DNA of 64,000 bases from Eggerthellaceae bacterium (GCA_022791455.1 JAAVZC010000003.1:62001-126000), one strand, 5' to 3'. Numbered from the stretch's first letter, positions 26,814-35,014 are shown. Numbers and translations are program-made. The notes: generated by a model from the sequence alone, not told the origin.

Positions 26814-27347
26814 CTACTCGGCCAGGTTCTCGATCTGAACCGTCTCGATCACGTCGCCGGCGCGCAGCTGGCCGATGACGTCCTTGCCCTCGATGGTCTG
26901 GCCGAAGACGGTGTAGTTGGGATCCAGGAAGTGCTGGGCGCCCAGGCACAGGTAGAACTGGGAGCCGGCGGAGTCGGGGGCCTGCGAGCGGGCCATGGCC
27001 AGCGCGCCGTCCTCGTGGGAGTTGTTGGGGTTGGTGGTGTACTCCTGCTTAATGGTGTAGCCGGGGCCGCCGGTGCCAAGACCCGCCATGGGGTTGCCGG
27101 CCAGACGGGCCACGTCCTCCGGAGAGTACTGACGGGTGTTGGGGTCGCCGCCCTGGATGACGAAGTTCGGCACGTAGCGGTGGAACTTCAGGTCGTCGTA
27201 GAAGCCCTTGGTGGCCAGTTCCACGAAGTTGCCCACATGGATGGGGGCGTCTTTGCCCGCCAGCTGCACCTTGATGTCGCCCTTGTTGGTCTTGATGATG
27301 GCGATTTCCTCGCCGGTAGGCTGGTAAGCCGGGGTATAGAGGGCCAT
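26814..27347 (-). CDS. Cyclophilin-type peptidyl-prolyl isomerase
   Basis: Protein of 177 residues, cytoplasmic, catalysing proline cis/trans isomerisation. Conserved segments: VGNFVELATKGFYDDLKFHRYVPNFVIQGGDP, DGALAMARSQAPDSAGSQFYLCLG, and TVFGQTIEGKDV. The active-site arginine of FHR and the QGGDP and AMAR loops are present. The start MALYTP has GAAGGAG 6 nt upstream, which argues against the eight extra residues of the longer frame. Confidence 0.95.
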   Translation of the reverse strand: MALYTPAYQPTGEEIAIIKTNKGDIKVQLAGKDAPIHVGNFVELATKGFYDDLKFHRYVPNFVIQGGDPNTRQYSPEDVARLAGNPMAGLGTGGPGYTIKQEYTTNPNNSHEDGALAMARSQAPDSAGSQFYLCLGAQHFLDPNYTVFGQTIEGKDVIGQLRAGDVIETVQIENLAE

Positions 27348-27462
27348 GCTCACTCCTTCGTTCGAAATCATTCTCTGGCGCGCAACAAAGCAAGCCGCCG
27401 TGCGCGCATCTGCCCAATTCTACCAGTTAGCGGCCAATCCCTTGGGAAATACCCGTCAATCT

Positions 27463-28782
27463 TCACCGAATAGCGGCATCGAAGATGCTGACGGTTTCCA
27501 CGTGGTAGGTCTGGGGGAACATATCCACCGGCGTGGCCGAGGCAAGCCGGTAGCCCTGCTGCTCGAACAGCGCCACATCCCGCGCCCAGGTGAAGGGGTC
27601 GCAGCTGACGTAGGCCACCCGGCGCGGGGCCGCCTGCGCGATGGAATCCACCACGCCAGGGGCCAGCCCGCAGCGAGGCGGGTCCACCACCAGCGCGTCC
27701 AAATCTCCCAGCTCTGGCAGCTCGCGGGCGGCATCGCCCCCGATCACTTCCACGTCCACGCCCGCCCGCTCGGCGTTGCGGCGCAGGTCGCGCACAGAGC
27801 TGCCGGCCGACTCCACCGCCACCACGTCGGCCCCGGCCGCCGCCAGCGGAATGGAGAAGGTGCCGCCGCCCGAATAGAGGTCGGCAACGTAATCGCCCGG
27901 TTCAATCTCGAGGCCGGAAAGCACCAGCTCGACGAGCTTTTCCGCCTGCGCGGTATTCACCTGGAAAAACGACGGCGCGCTGACCAGGAATCGATGATCC
28001 AGCAACTCTTCCTCCCAGCAGCCTTTGCCCGAGAGCGCCTCCACTTTCTTCACCTTGCGGGCGGCGCCCTCTTCCGCCATCACCCGCACCACCGAAGAGG
28101 GCTTGCAGGCACTCGCGAGCGTCTTCGACACAACCGCGCGTGGGAAGGGGCCGGGGGTGGTCCAAAGCGCCACCTCGACATCTTTCGTGCGAACCGAGCC
28201 GCGCACCCCCACCCGAAACAGACCGCAGGTTTGCTCCCCCAGCGCATAGCGAAGGGCACCGGTGATGGCCTTGGGCAGCTTCTGCAAAGGTCGCACCGCC
28301 GCAGGACACGCGGCCACCGGCTCCAGTTGATGGGTGCCTTCGCGGAAAAAACCCAGGCTCAAGAACCCGCGAGCGTCCGTGCCGCAACCCAGCTCGATCT
28401 TGTTGCGATAGCCCCACTCCCGCTTCGAGGGCAGCGTTTGGCCCACCAACTGCTCGGCCCGCTCCCGTGGAAACCGGGCGTTTTTCACCAGGGCATCCAC
28501 CACGTTGGCCCGCTTGGCGGCCAGCTGGGCGCCGTAAGCAAGGTCGCGCCACGGGCACCCGCTGCAGGCGGCTTGGCACTCGGGGCGCACCACGCGCATC
28601 GGCGAAGGCTCCACCACCTCGACAACACGACCGCGGGCGAAGGACTTCTTCTCCTGCTCGATTTCCACCGAAACCACGTCTCCCGGCACCGCCCCTTCCA
28701 CGAAAACGGCCTTGCCAGATTCCAGTCGGCCCACCGCGGCCGATCCGTAGCTCATTCGGTCGATAGAAACAATTTCAGCCAA
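27463..28782 (-). CDS. RlmD/TrmA-family RNA uracil-C5 methyltransferase
   Basis: Protein of 439 residues. An N-terminal TRAM domain (about 1-60) is followed by cysteines resembling the 4Fe-4S site of RlmD (CQAACSGCPW). The SAM-binding core shows DYVADLYSGGGTFSIPLAAAGADVVAVE; the catalytic motif VVDPPRCGL and nucleophile motif AYVSCDPFTWARD are intact. Members methylate uridines in 23S rRNA or tRNA; because TrmFO already makes m5U54 here, an rRNA target is more likely, by inference. The tRNA-Arg promoter overlaps its 5' end on the other strand. Confidence 0.92.
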   Translation of the reverse strand: MAEIVSIDRMSYGSAAVGRLESGKAVFVEGAVPGDVVSVEIEQEKKSFARGRVVEVVEPSPMRVVRPECQAACSGCPWRDLAYGAQLAAKRANVVDALVKNARFPRERAEQLVGQTLPSKREWGYRNKIELGCGTDARGFLSLGFFREGTHQLEPVAACPAAVRPLQKLPKAITGALRYALGEQTCGLFRVGVRGSVRTKDVEVALWTTPGPFPRAVVSKTLASACKPSSVVRVMAEEGAARKVKKVEALSGKGCWEEELLDHRFLVSAPSFFQVNTAQAEKLVELVLSGLEIEPGDYVADLYSGGGTFSIPLAAAGADVVAVESAGSSVRDLRRNAERAGVDVEVIGGDAARELPELGDLDALVVDPPRCGLAPGVVDSIAQAAPRRVAYVSCDPFTWARDVALFEQQGYRLASATPVDMFPQTYHVETVSIFDAAIR

Positions 28783-28801
28783 CTCTTATGCCTCTCTATA
28801 C

Positions 28802-28807
28802 TATAAT
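28802..28807 (+). promoter_or_regulatory. -10 element of the tRNA-Arg promoter
   Basis: TATAAT ends 9 nt before the mature tRNA-Arg 5' end. The -35 position falls near the start of the divergent methyltransferase gene and is not clearly matched. Confidence 0.6.
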
Positions 28808-28816
28808 GGCGTCCAT

Positions 28817-28892
28817 GCCCTCGTAGCTCAGGGGATAGAGCGTCTGCCTCCGGAGCAGAAAGCCGCAGGTTCGAATCCTGTCGAGGGCACCA
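28817..28892 (+). tRNA. tRNA-Arg (anticodon CCG)
   Basis: A complete cloverleaf of 76 nt with genome-encoded CCA: 7-bp acceptor stem GCCCTCG/CGAGGGC, D arm GCTC...GAGC, anticodon arm TCTGC-CTCCGGA-GCAGA, and T arm GCAGG-TTCGAAT-CCTGT. The loop places CCG at positions 34-36, decoding CGG. Confidence 0.96.
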
Positions 28893-28926
28893 TTTCTTTC
28901 TGAACTCCCCCATTATGCAGCAAATA

Positions 28927-28956
28927 AAAAAGCGAACCCGATGTGAGTTCGCTTTT
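28927..28956. terminator. Bidirectional terminator between convergent tRNA genes
   Basis: AAAAGCGAAC and GTTCGCTTTT form a perfect 10-bp inverted repeat around a 10-nt loop, with A/T runs on both sides. It can end both the tRNA-Arg transcript (rightwards) and the tRNA-Glu transcript (leftwards). Confidence 0.88.
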
Positions 28957-28963
28957 GAATGCT

Positions 28964-29039
28964 TGGTAGCTCCGACCGGGTTCGAACCGGCGACCTCCGC
29001 CTTGAAAGGGCGGCGTCCTAACCGCTAGACGACGGAGCC
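28964..29039 (-). tRNA. tRNA-Glu (anticodon TTC)
   Basis: A 76-nt cloverleaf on the minus strand including CCA. Acceptor strand GGCTCCG pairs with CGGAGCT (terminal G-U), the anticodon arm is CCGCC-CTTTCAA-GGCGG with TTC at 34-36, and the T arm is GCCGG-TTCGAAC-CCGGT. It decodes GAA (and GAG by wobble). Confidence 0.96.
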
Positions 29040-29116
29040 ACATAGGCTGCTCAAAGACAGCTGGTCTATTATGGCCGAAACTTCCACTCATTGCAAGGAG
29101 GAATTTCCCGTACGGC

Positions 29117-29147
29117 AATGAGACATTAGGAGTGTCCCTTTGTCTTA
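29117..29147. repeat. Single arm of the 33-bp inverted repeat found at 33196-33294
   Basis: AATGAGACATTAGGAGTGTC followed by CCTTTGTCT matches one arm of the perfect palindrome between the GT2 and GtrA genes. Here only one arm is present, upstream of the SDR gene. Confidence 0.75.
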
Positions 29148-29234
29148 TCTTTCCCCTTGTTAACAGAATGGCAATACCGCTCCCCTATACTTCACATTTA
29201 TATATCTGTACCCCTGCACCAACAAGGAGGATCC

Positions 29235-30035
29235 ATGGGATTTCTTAAGGGCAAAACCGCCATCATCACCGGCGCCGGCCTGGCGAAGCTGAAGAACGGC
29301 GAGCCGGGCGCCATCGGCTATGGCATTGCCATCGCCTACGCGAAGGAAGGCGCCAACCTGGTGATCACCGGCCGCAATGTTGCGAAGCTGGAAGCGGCGA
29401 AGGAAGAGCTGGAGCGCGAATACGGCATCGAGGTGCTCACCGTCCAGGCGGACGTGAACGCCGGCGCCGACAACAAAGCGGTGGTGCAGGGCGTTATCGA
29501 CGCTGCCATCGAGAAGTTCGGCCGCATCGACGTGCTGGTGAACAACGCCCAGGCCTCTGCTTCCGGCGTGACTCTGGCGGACCACTCCACCGACCAGTTC
29601 GACCTGGCCATGTACTCGGGACTCTACGCCACCTTCTACTACATGCAGGCCTGCTACCCGCACCTGAAGGAGACCAAGGGCTCGGTCATCAACTTCGCCT
29701 CCGGCGCGGGACTCTTCGGCAACTACGGCCAGTGCGCCTACGCCGCCGCCAAGGAGGGCATCCGCGGCATGAGCCGCGTGGCCGCCACCGAGTGGGGCCC
29801 GGACGGCATCAACGTGAACGTGGTGTGCCCGCTGGCCTGGACCGCGGCGCTCGAGAACTTCCAGGACGCCTATCCGGACGCCTTCGCCGCCAACGTGCAC
29901 ATGCCCCCCATGGGCCACTACGGCGACGTGGAGAAGGAGATCGGCCGCGTGGTGGTGCAGCTGGCCAACCCCGATTTCAAGTTCATGACCGGCGAAACGC
30001 TGGTGCTGGAAGGCGGCATGGGCCAGCGCCCGTAA
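29235..30035 (+). CDS. SDR family NAD(P)-dependent oxidoreductase
   Basis: Protein of 266 residues with a classical short-chain dehydrogenase layout: cofactor site, DVNAGADN, DVLVNNAQASASG, catalytic Ser in INFASGAGLFGN and YxxxK in CAYAAAKEGIRG. The cofactor glycine motif is expanded (TGAGLAKLKNGEPGAIGYG) compared with TGxxxGxG. Gut Coriobacteriia encode many SDRs acting on bile acids or other hydroxylated substrates, but nothing here fixes the substrate. The start has AAGGAGG 5 nt upstream; a longer frame from 29157 is less likely. Confidence 0.92.
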   Translation: MGFLKGKTAIITGAGLAKLKNGEPGAIGYGIAIAYAKEGANLVITGRNVAKLEAAKEELEREYGIEVLTVQADVNAGADNKAVVQGVIDAAIEKFGRIDVLVNNAQASASGVTLADHSTDQFDLAMYSGLYATFYYMQACYPHLKETKGSVINFASGAGLFGNYGQCAYAAAKEGIRGMSRVAATEWGPDGINVNVVCPLAWTAALENFQDAYPDAFAANVHMPPMGHYGDVEKEIGRVVVQLANPDFKFMTGETLVLEGGMGQRP

Positions 30036-30063
30036 CCCGCCGTTGACAGAGCCGCTAAAACGA

Positions 30064-30089
30064 AACGAGGAGCCGAAAGGCTCCTCGTT
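30064..30089. terminator. Terminator hairpin between the SDR and NifX-like genes
   Basis: AACGAGGAGCC-GAAA-GGCTCCTCGTT is a perfect 11-bp stem with a GAAA tetraloop. On the minus strand it is followed by TCGTTTTAGC, fitting a terminator for the NifX-like gene; it can also close the convergent SDR transcript. Confidence 0.85.
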
Positions 30090-30093
30090 CGCG

Positions 30094-30426
30094 TTAGTCA
30101 GCGTAGTCTTCCTCAACCCCGCTCATCATGCCGCTCAGATACTCTTCCAGCTCTTCGCGAACCGTGGCAGGGCGCCCCAGCACCACTTCTATCTTGCCAT
30201 CGGAAAGGTCGCGGGAAAGCTCGTCGTCGATGCCGGCGGCAATCAGCGTATCCAGCGAGAGCGCTTTCAGCAGCCCAGCTGTCTTGCGGGGAGTATTGTC
30301 GAAAACGGGCAGGTTGCGGCAATCGGTAACCTTGCCCTTGTCGATCGTGTAGAAGACGAAGCTGGTGCAATGACTCGGCTGAGAGGAAACGCGTCCCTCG
30401 CCCTCGCACGCAACAGCAATCCTCAT
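30094..30426 (-). CDS. NifX/NifB-type dinitrogenase iron-molybdenum cofactor domain protein
   Basis: Protein of 110 residues matching the Nitro_FeMo-Co domain: MRIAVACEGEGRVSSQPSHCTSFVFYTIDKGKV, FDNTPRKTAGLL and GIDDELSRDLSDGKIEVVLGRPATVREELEEYLSG. Stand-alone copies occur in non-nitrogen-fixing anaerobes and may bind metal-sulfur clusters. No nif genes are nearby. The start is ATG with AGGTGG upstream, although a GTG two codons earlier is possible. Confidence 0.82.
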   Translation of the reverse strand: MRIAVACEGEGRVSSQPSHCTSFVFYTIDKGKVTDCRNLPVFDNTPRKTAGLLKALSLDTLIAAGIDDELSRDLSDGKIEVVLGRPATVREELEEYLSGMMSGVEEDYAD

Positions 30427-30587
30427 ACCCACCTACTTTCTGTCTGGAAAAACCTTAGCGGTTCCCCAGGGGCAGCGCGGTCGGAAAAATGGGAACGAAC
30501 GGCGAGCGGACTTTCAGCCGTCAACGAAAGGCGAACGCACCGAAATGCCGCCGCAGGCGAGCGGCGCGTGGGCACGGGTCGGCGGCT

Positions 30588-32018
30588 TTAGCGCACGTGA
30601 GCCGGCTTGTGGCCCCAGTAAAAGTGGAGGAAATGGCGCGCGTCCGTGCGTGTGGGCAAATCCGTGGCGGGGTCGGCCAGCACCAGCGTGCGGCGCGCAA
30701 TATCGGTCGCCGCGTTCGGGTGGCGCAAAAGCGACGCGTTCACCAGCATGGCATCGATGGACTTCGGGTTTTCCTGAATGCCCTTCAGCGTGTTGAACAG
30801 CTCGCGGGCGGTGGTGGCGGAAAACGCCGCGCCCACGCTGGTGAGCATCCGCAGGTTCGCCTTCTCCTGGCCGTAGGCGCGGCCCAGCAATATCATGGGC
30901 ACCCGCGCGTTCAGGCACTCGGTGGTGATAAGGCCGCCGGACTTGCAGATGACCAGGTCGCTCGCGGCCATGAGCTCCGGCATCTTCTCCACATACCCCA
31001 GCACCGTCAGGTTGTCGATGGAATACTCCTCCGCGAGCGCCTTCACATGATCGGTGTAGTCGGGCGAATCGCCGGTGATGATGACGAAGTGGAAGCCCTC
31101 CAGACTGTGAAGGTGCGGGATGAGCTCGTCCATAGAAGCGCGGAAGTGCTCGTAGGGCTTCGGCAGCCGCGCGCCGGCAAGCGCCAGCACCAGCGGCTTG
31201 TCCTGGGGAAGGCCGAATTCCTCGCGGGTGGCGCGGCGGTCGTATTCCTTCCCGAAGTTGGGACGGGTGGGCAGGCCCGTGATGGCGATGCGCTTCTCCT
31301 CCACCTTGCGGGCGCGCAGGGTCTCGGCCATGGCCTCGTTGGCCACGCAGAACGCGTCGCTGTACAGGTGCGGCCAGAGCCCTTCGGTCTCGTAGTCGGT
31401 GGGAACGCTGATCAGCGGAAACTCTTGGCCGGTGAGCATGCGGGCGGAAACGGCGGCGTTGGCAGCGGTGATGTGGGTGGCCACCACGGCCAAGGGCCGC
31501 GCCTGCTCCACATAATGAGTGAACTTGGGGAAATTGGCATGGCCCCAGATGGTGCCCCCTCCCCACAAAAGCCGGCCGGTGAGCACGTAACGCCAGGTGA
31601 GGTCGTAGAAAGGACGGGTGGCGCCGATAAACAGCGAAGCGGTCTTGTCGCCGTCGAACACCACGCGGCCGAACTCCAAAATGTCGAGCACCTCCACCTT
31701 GAAGTCCTCGGGGATGTAGGGGTACTGCTCGAAGAAGCCCGGCTCTTGGCGCAGCGCCTCGAGTGCTTCGGCGATGGCGTTGGCGGCGCTGCGGTGTCCC
31801 GAGCCTACCGAAGCGTGTACCACGAAGATGGTCTTTCCCGGCTGGACAGCCGGCGCGGCAAGGGCGGTCTGGGCCGCCTCCTCGCCATCGGGCGCAAGCG
31901 CATCGACCGGAACGGCATCGAGCACCGCCGGCTCTTCTGCCGAAACAGTGGCCAGCGCATCACTCGGAGCCGCCTTCGCTTCAGGGGTCGGCTCGGTATG
32001 AGGGGTATTTTTCTCCAT
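30588..32018 (-). CDS. MGDG synthase/UgtP-type lipid glycosyltransferase (GT28)
   Basis: Protein of 476 residues. After an Ala/Glu-rich tail of about 55 residues comes the MGDG-synthase N-terminal domain (KTIFVVHASVGSGHRSAANAIAEAL) and the GT28 C-terminal nucleotide-sugar domain (FHFVIITGDSPDY, LGYVEKMPELMAASDLVICKSGGLITTECLNARVPMILLG). Such enzymes add sugars to diacylglycerol to make membrane glycolipids or lipoteichoic acid anchors. The neighbouring GT2 and GtrA genes suggest a glycolipid or cell-wall glycosylation cluster. The start ATG has no strong ribosome site visible. Confidence 0.9.
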   Translation of the reverse strand: MEKNTPHTEPTPEAKAAPSDALATVSAEEPAVLDAVPVDALAPDGEEAAQTALAAPAVQPGKTIFVVHASVGSGHRSAANAIAEALEALRQEPGFFEQYPYIPEDFKVEVLDILEFGRVVFDGDKTASLFIGATRPFYDLTWRYVLTGRLLWGGGTIWGHANFPKFTHYVEQARPLAVVATHITAANAAVSARMLTGQEFPLISVPTDYETEGLWPHLYSDAFCVANEAMAETLRARKVEEKRIAITGLPTRPNFGKEYDRRATREEFGLPQDKPLVLALAGARLPKPYEHFRASMDELIPHLHSLEGFHFVIITGDSPDYTDHVKALAEEYSIDNLTVLGYVEKMPELMAASDLVICKSGGLITTECLNARVPMILLGRAYGQEKANLRMLTSVGAAFSATTARELFNTLKGIQENPKSIDAMLVNASLLRHPNAATDIARRTLVLADPATDLPTRTDARHFLHFYWGHKPAHVR

Positions 32019-32154
32019 AGGGCAATCTTACCCGAAGCAGACGCCTGAGCAAACTTCCCCACAGAGAACCCGCAAACCCTTGCGGTTCGCCATCGCTTTC
32101 ATAGCGAAACGCCCGCCGATGCCCGTCAAAAGCAGTCGCAGCGCTCGCTTCCCC

Positions 32155-32160
32155 TATAAT
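32155..32160 (+). promoter_or_regulatory. -10 element of the GT2 gene
   Basis: A consensus TATAAT that lies 1 nt before an in-frame ATG at 32162. A transcript starting around 32167 would exclude that ATG, supporting the downstream GTG start. Confidence 0.55.
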
Positions 32161-32206
32161 TATGAGCCGAGAACAAGGAGAACCGACCTACCCCGAGGAG
32201 CCCATC

Positions 32207-33217
32207 GTGTCCAAGCCCTTCCGCCAACCCGCCGCCCCATCGGTCGAGGAAGCCCTGAAGGGGCAAGATGTTGCCGTGCTCATCCCCTGCTACAACGAGG
32301 CGATCACCATTGCGAAGGTGGTGAAAGACTTCCGCGCCGCTCTGCCGCTGGCGGACATCTACGTCTACGACAACAATTCAACCGACGACACCGCCGCCAT
32401 CGCCGCCGAGGCCGGCGCCATCGTGCGCCACGAGCCGCGCCAAGGCAAGGGCAACGTGGTGCGTCAGATGTTCCGCGAAATCGAAGCCCGCTACTACCTC
32501 ATGGTGGACGGCGACGACACCTACCCCGCCGAGAGCGCCCCGGATCTGCTGCGCCCGCTCGCAGCCGACGAAGCAGACATGACGGTGGGCGACCGCATCT
32601 CCAACGGCTCCTACGGCCAGGAAAACGAACGCCCCTTCCACGGCTTCGGCAACAACTTGGTGCGGTGGATGATCAAGCGCATGTACGGTTACGGGTTCGA
32701 AGACGTCATGACCGGCTACCGGGCCATGAGCCGCGCCTTCGTGAAGACCGCCCCCATCGTAAGCGAGGGATTCCAGATAGAGACGGAGATCTCCATCCAC
32801 GCCGTGGACAAGCGCTGGCGGGTGTGCGACGTGCCCATTGTCTACCGAGACCGGCCGGAAGGCTCGGAATCGAAGCTTTCCACGGTGGGCGACGGCCTTC
32901 TGGTGCTGCGCGCCATCGCGAGCCTGTTCAAGGACTACAAACCGCTGGCCTTCTTCGGCCTAGTGGCGCTGCTGTTTTTGCTGCTGGGCCTGGCCACAGG
33001 ACTGCCGGTGGTGTGGGAGTATTTCGACACCGGCATTGTGACCAAGCTTCCCTCGGCGGTGCTAGCGGTGGCGCTCGTGCTGTTCGGCGCGCTGTCGTTC
33101 ACCGCAGGCCTCATTCTGGACACCGTGGCGAAAAGCACGCGAAAGCTCTGGGAGCTGGACGTCTACGCCGCCTACGAAGCCGGCGAGCTGTTGGATGAGA
33201 CAAAGGGACACTCCTAA
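32207..33217 (+). CDS. GT2 glycosyltransferase, dolichyl/undecaprenyl-phosphate sugar synthase type
   Basis: Protein of 336 residues. The GT-A domain shows VAVLIPCYNEAITIAKVV, DIYVYDNNSTDDT, MVDGDDTYPAESAP and the later YGFEDVMTGYRAMSR and FQIETEISIHAVDK blocks. Two C-terminal membrane helices (PLAFFGLVALLFLLLGLATGLPVV and VLAVALVLFGALSFTAGLIL) complete a DPM1/GtrB-like architecture, transferring a sugar to undecaprenyl phosphate. The GTG start at 32207 has GAGGAG 6 nt upstream; an ATG at 32162 directly follows TATAAT and is less likely. The last six codons (ETKGHS) come from the palindromic repeat at 33196. Confidence 0.9.
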   Translation: MSKPFRQPAAPSVEEALKGQDVAVLIPCYNEAITIAKVVKDFRAALPLADIYVYDNNSTDDTAAIAAEAGAIVRHEPRQGKGNVVRQMFREIEARYYLMVDGDDTYPAESAPDLLRPLAADEADMTVGDRISNGSYGQENERPFHGFGNNLVRWMIKRMYGYGFEDVMTGYRAMSRAFVKTAPIVSEGFQIETEISIHAVDKRWRVCDVPIVYRDRPEGSESKLSTVGDGLLVLRAIASLFKDYKPLAFFGLVALLFLLLGLATGLPVVWEYFDTGIVTKLPSAVLAVALVLFGALSFTAGLILDTVAKSTRKLWELDVYAAYEAGELLDETKGHS

Positions 33218-33294
33218 TGTCTCATTTTTCGGGATTGGCTCCGCGCTTGTAAGGGCACAGGAAAATGAGACATTAGGAGTGTCCCTTTGTCTCA
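33196..33294. repeat. Perfect 33-bp inverted repeat between convergent GT2 and GtrA genes
   Basis: Arms 33196-33228 and 33262-33294 are perfectly complementary (TGAGACAAAGGGACACTCCT... and its reverse complement, each bordered by TTTT/AAAA at the loop side), with a loop of 33 nt. The GT2 stop codon lies in the left arm and the GtrA stop codon in the right arm. It probably acts as a bidirectional transcript end and is related to the half copy at 29117. Confidence 0.9.
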
Positions 33295-33723
33295 CCGCTC
33301 TTCTTCGGCGGCAATCTCCTGTTCGAGCGGGCCTTCGTCGCCGGCGTCCAGGAATATCTTGCGGGTGACGAAGTTGTAGATGGCCACGAGCACCGTGACC
33401 ACAATCTTGGTGATGCGATAATCGACGGAAGCGACGCTCGTCCCCAGCCACATGAAGACGTCGTTGAGCCCCAGGCCCACCACCGAGAGCACGACGAAGA
33501 TGATGAACTCGCGGCGGCGACTGAGGCCCTCGCGGTGGCGGAACACGTAGCGCATGGAAGCCACGTAGTTGAACACCACCGACACTACAAAGGAGATGGT
33601 GGCGGACAGCAGGTAATCCACCGAGAACACCTCGGTGAGCAGCACCATCAGCCCATAGTCGATGAAGAAGGCCAGAACGCCCACCACGCCGAACTTGAGC
33701 AGTTGCTCGATCAGTCGCTTCAA
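33292..33723 (-). CDS. GtrA family membrane protein
   Basis: Protein of 143 residues with four membrane helices (LLKFGVVGVLAFFIDYGLMVLL; YLLSATISFVVSVVFNYVASM; FIIFVVLSVVGLGLNDVFMWL; ITKIVVTVLVAIYNFVTRKI). The F-N-Y and YNFxxRKxxxF signatures match GtrA/DPMS-like flippases, which partner GT2 enzymes in moving undecaprenyl-linked sugars across the membrane. The convergent GT2 gene is the likely partner. The start has GGGGGAG 6 nt upstream. Confidence 0.92.
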   Translation of the reverse strand: MKRLIEQLLKFGVVGVLAFFIDYGLMVLLTEVFSVDYLLSATISFVVSVVFNYVASMRYVFRHREGLSRRREFIIFVVLSVVGLGLNDVFMWLGTSVASVDYRITKIVVTVLVAIYNFVTRKIFLDAGDEGPLEQEIAAEEER

Positions 33724-33753
33724 AACACTCCCCCGCTTGCAGCCGCTAAAGAA

Positions 33754-33786
33754 ACGGGGCGAGAAGCTTCATCGCCCTCGCCCCGT
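33754..33786 (-). terminator. Terminator of the infC-rpmI-rplT operon
   Basis: ACGGGGCGAG and CTCGCCCCGT form a perfect 10-bp stem, followed on the minus strand by TTCTTT, 26 bp beyond the rplT stop. Confidence 0.82.
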
Positions 33787-33811
33787 ACGGAACATATTGG
33801 TCCGGATGCGC

Positions 33812-34165
33812 CTACTTGGCCTGCTTGGCAACTTCCACCAGAGCGGCAAAGGCGGTCGGATCGTTCACGGCCATGTCGGCCAGCACCTTGCGATCCAGCT
33901 CCACGCCGGCCTTCTTCAGGCCGTTCATGAACACGCTGTAGGACAGGCCGTTGATGCGGGCAGCCGCGTTGATGCGGGTGATCCACAGACGGCGGATCTC
34001 GCGCTTCTTGTTGCGGCGGTCGCGGTAGGCGTACTGCAGCGAGTGCTGCACCTGCTCCTTCGCGGCACGGTAGGAACGGGACTTCGCGCCGTAGTAACCC
34101 TTGGCACGGGAAAGGACGGTGCGGCGCTTCTTATGAGCGTTAAGGGCGCGCTTTACACGAGGCAT
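33812..34165 (-). CDS. rplT: 50S ribosomal protein L20
   Basis: Protein of 117 residues, clearly L20: [62 protein letters not shown] with [14 protein letters not shown]. It is needed early in 50S assembly and in many Gram-positives represses its own operon by binding the leader. Third gene after infC and rpmI, 24 bp behind rpmI. Confidence 0.99.
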   Translation of the reverse strand: MPRVKRALNAHKKRRTVLSRAKGYYGAKSRSYRAAKEQVQHSLQYAYRDRRNKKREIRRLWITRINAAARINGLSYSVFMNGLKKAGVELDRKVLADMAVNDPTAFAALVEVAKQAK

Positions 34166-34189
34166 AATCTATCACTCCTAGGGAAAGGC

Positions 34190-34387
34190 CTAGCGAAGGC
34201 CAAGGTTGCGGGCTACTACTTTCTTGTCAGCTTCGGCGATCTCCGTCTCGTGGCGGAAGTTGCGCTTGCGCTTGGGGCTCTTCTTGGTGAGAATGTGGCT
34301 CTTGAAAGCCTTCGCGCGCATGATCTTGCCGGAACCGGTAACCCGGAAGCGCTTGGCGCTGCCGCGGTGCGTCTTCATCTTAGGCAT
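34190..34387 (-). CDS. rpmI: 50S ribosomal protein L35
   Basis: Protein of 65 residues: [21 protein letters not shown], then [22 protein letters not shown]. The start overlaps the end of infC by 8 bases, so translation is probably coupled, as in other infC-rpmI-rplT operons. Confidence 0.99.
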   Translation of the reverse strand: MPKMKTHRGSAKRFRVTGSGKIMRAKAFKSHILTKKSPKRKRNFRHETEIAEADKKVVARNLGLR

Positions 34388-34946
34388 CTTGCTGGTCCTT
34401 TCCTTCGTTCTTTTCCTTCTTTTTCTTTGCTGCAGCAGGCAGCGGAGCAATGAGCATGTGCATGTTGCGCCCCTCCATCTTCGGGGCGTTCTCGATAACC
34501 GCAACGTCCTTCAGATCGTCAGCCAGGCGCTCCAGAATGGAAAGGCCCTGGTCGGGATGGGCCATCTCACGGCCGCGGAACATGATGGTGATCTTCACCT
34601 TGTTCCCCGCCTCCAAGAAGCGCAGCACGTGCTTCTTCTTGGTGGTGTAGTCGCCCACATCGATTTTCGGACGGAACTTCATCTCTTTGATTTCGATCTT
34701 GCTCTGGTTCTTGCGAGCCTGCTTGGCCTTGATGGCCTGATCGTACTTGAACTTCCCGTAGTCCATGATGCGGCACACGGGAGGAGTGGCATTGGGGGCA
34801 ATCTCCACCAGGTCGTAGCCCGCCTCTTCAGCGATGCGCTTGGCCTGGGCCGTGGAGAACACGCCCATCTGGTTGCCCTCGAAGTCGATCAGACGGCATT
34901 CGCGAACCGTGATCTCGTCGTTGAGCCTTGGCTCTTGAGCGGCTAT
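34380..34946 (-). CDS. infC: Translation initiation factor IF-3, probable AUA start
   Basis: Protein of about 188 residues with both IF-3 domains: N-terminal [27 protein letters not shown], linker [26 protein letters not shown]-terminal [25 protein letters not shown]. The C-terminus has an extra Lys/Glu-rich tail ([17 protein letters not shown]). No ATG lies near the expected start. The ribosome site AGGAGG stands 8-9 nt before ATA (34944-34946); the in-frame GTG at 34953-34955 overlaps the ribosome site itself and cannot easily be used. IF-3 genes are known for rare starts (AUU in E. coli), which makes translation self-regulated. Confidence 0.93.
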   Translation of the reverse strand: MAAQEPRLNDEITVRECRLIDFEGNQMGVFSTAQAKRIAEEAGYDLVEIAPNATPPVCRIMDYGKFKYDQAIKAKQARKNQSKIEIKEMKFRPKIDVGDYTTKKKHVLRFLEAGNKVKITIMFRGREMAHPDQGLSILERLADDLKDVAVIENAPKMEGRNMHMLIAPLPAAAKKKKEKNEGKDQQDA

Positions 34947-34983
34947 TGCGCTCACCTCCTTCTAGCGTCGGTACCGACGCACT

Positions 34984-35014
34984 AAAAAACCCGCCGCGCA
35001 CAGGGCACGGCGGG
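34984..35014 (-). terminator. Attenuator-like terminator in the infC leader
   Basis: CCCGCCG and CGGCGGG form a 7-bp stem followed by TTTTTT on the minus strand, lying between the promoter (35111-35139) and the infC start. A complete intrinsic terminator inside the leader implies conditional read-through, as in L20-regulated leaders. Confidence 0.82.

Noticed and set aside
24057-27473. Plus-strand open frame of 1138 codons opposite yraN, ndk and the TPR gene
   Set aside because: Shadow frame of GC-rich genes; no ribosome site, domain or homology visible.
30433-30587. Another long hairpin 3' of the lipid glycosyltransferase gene
   Set aside because: GC-rich palindromic words are present but no extended complementary arms could be paired by eye.
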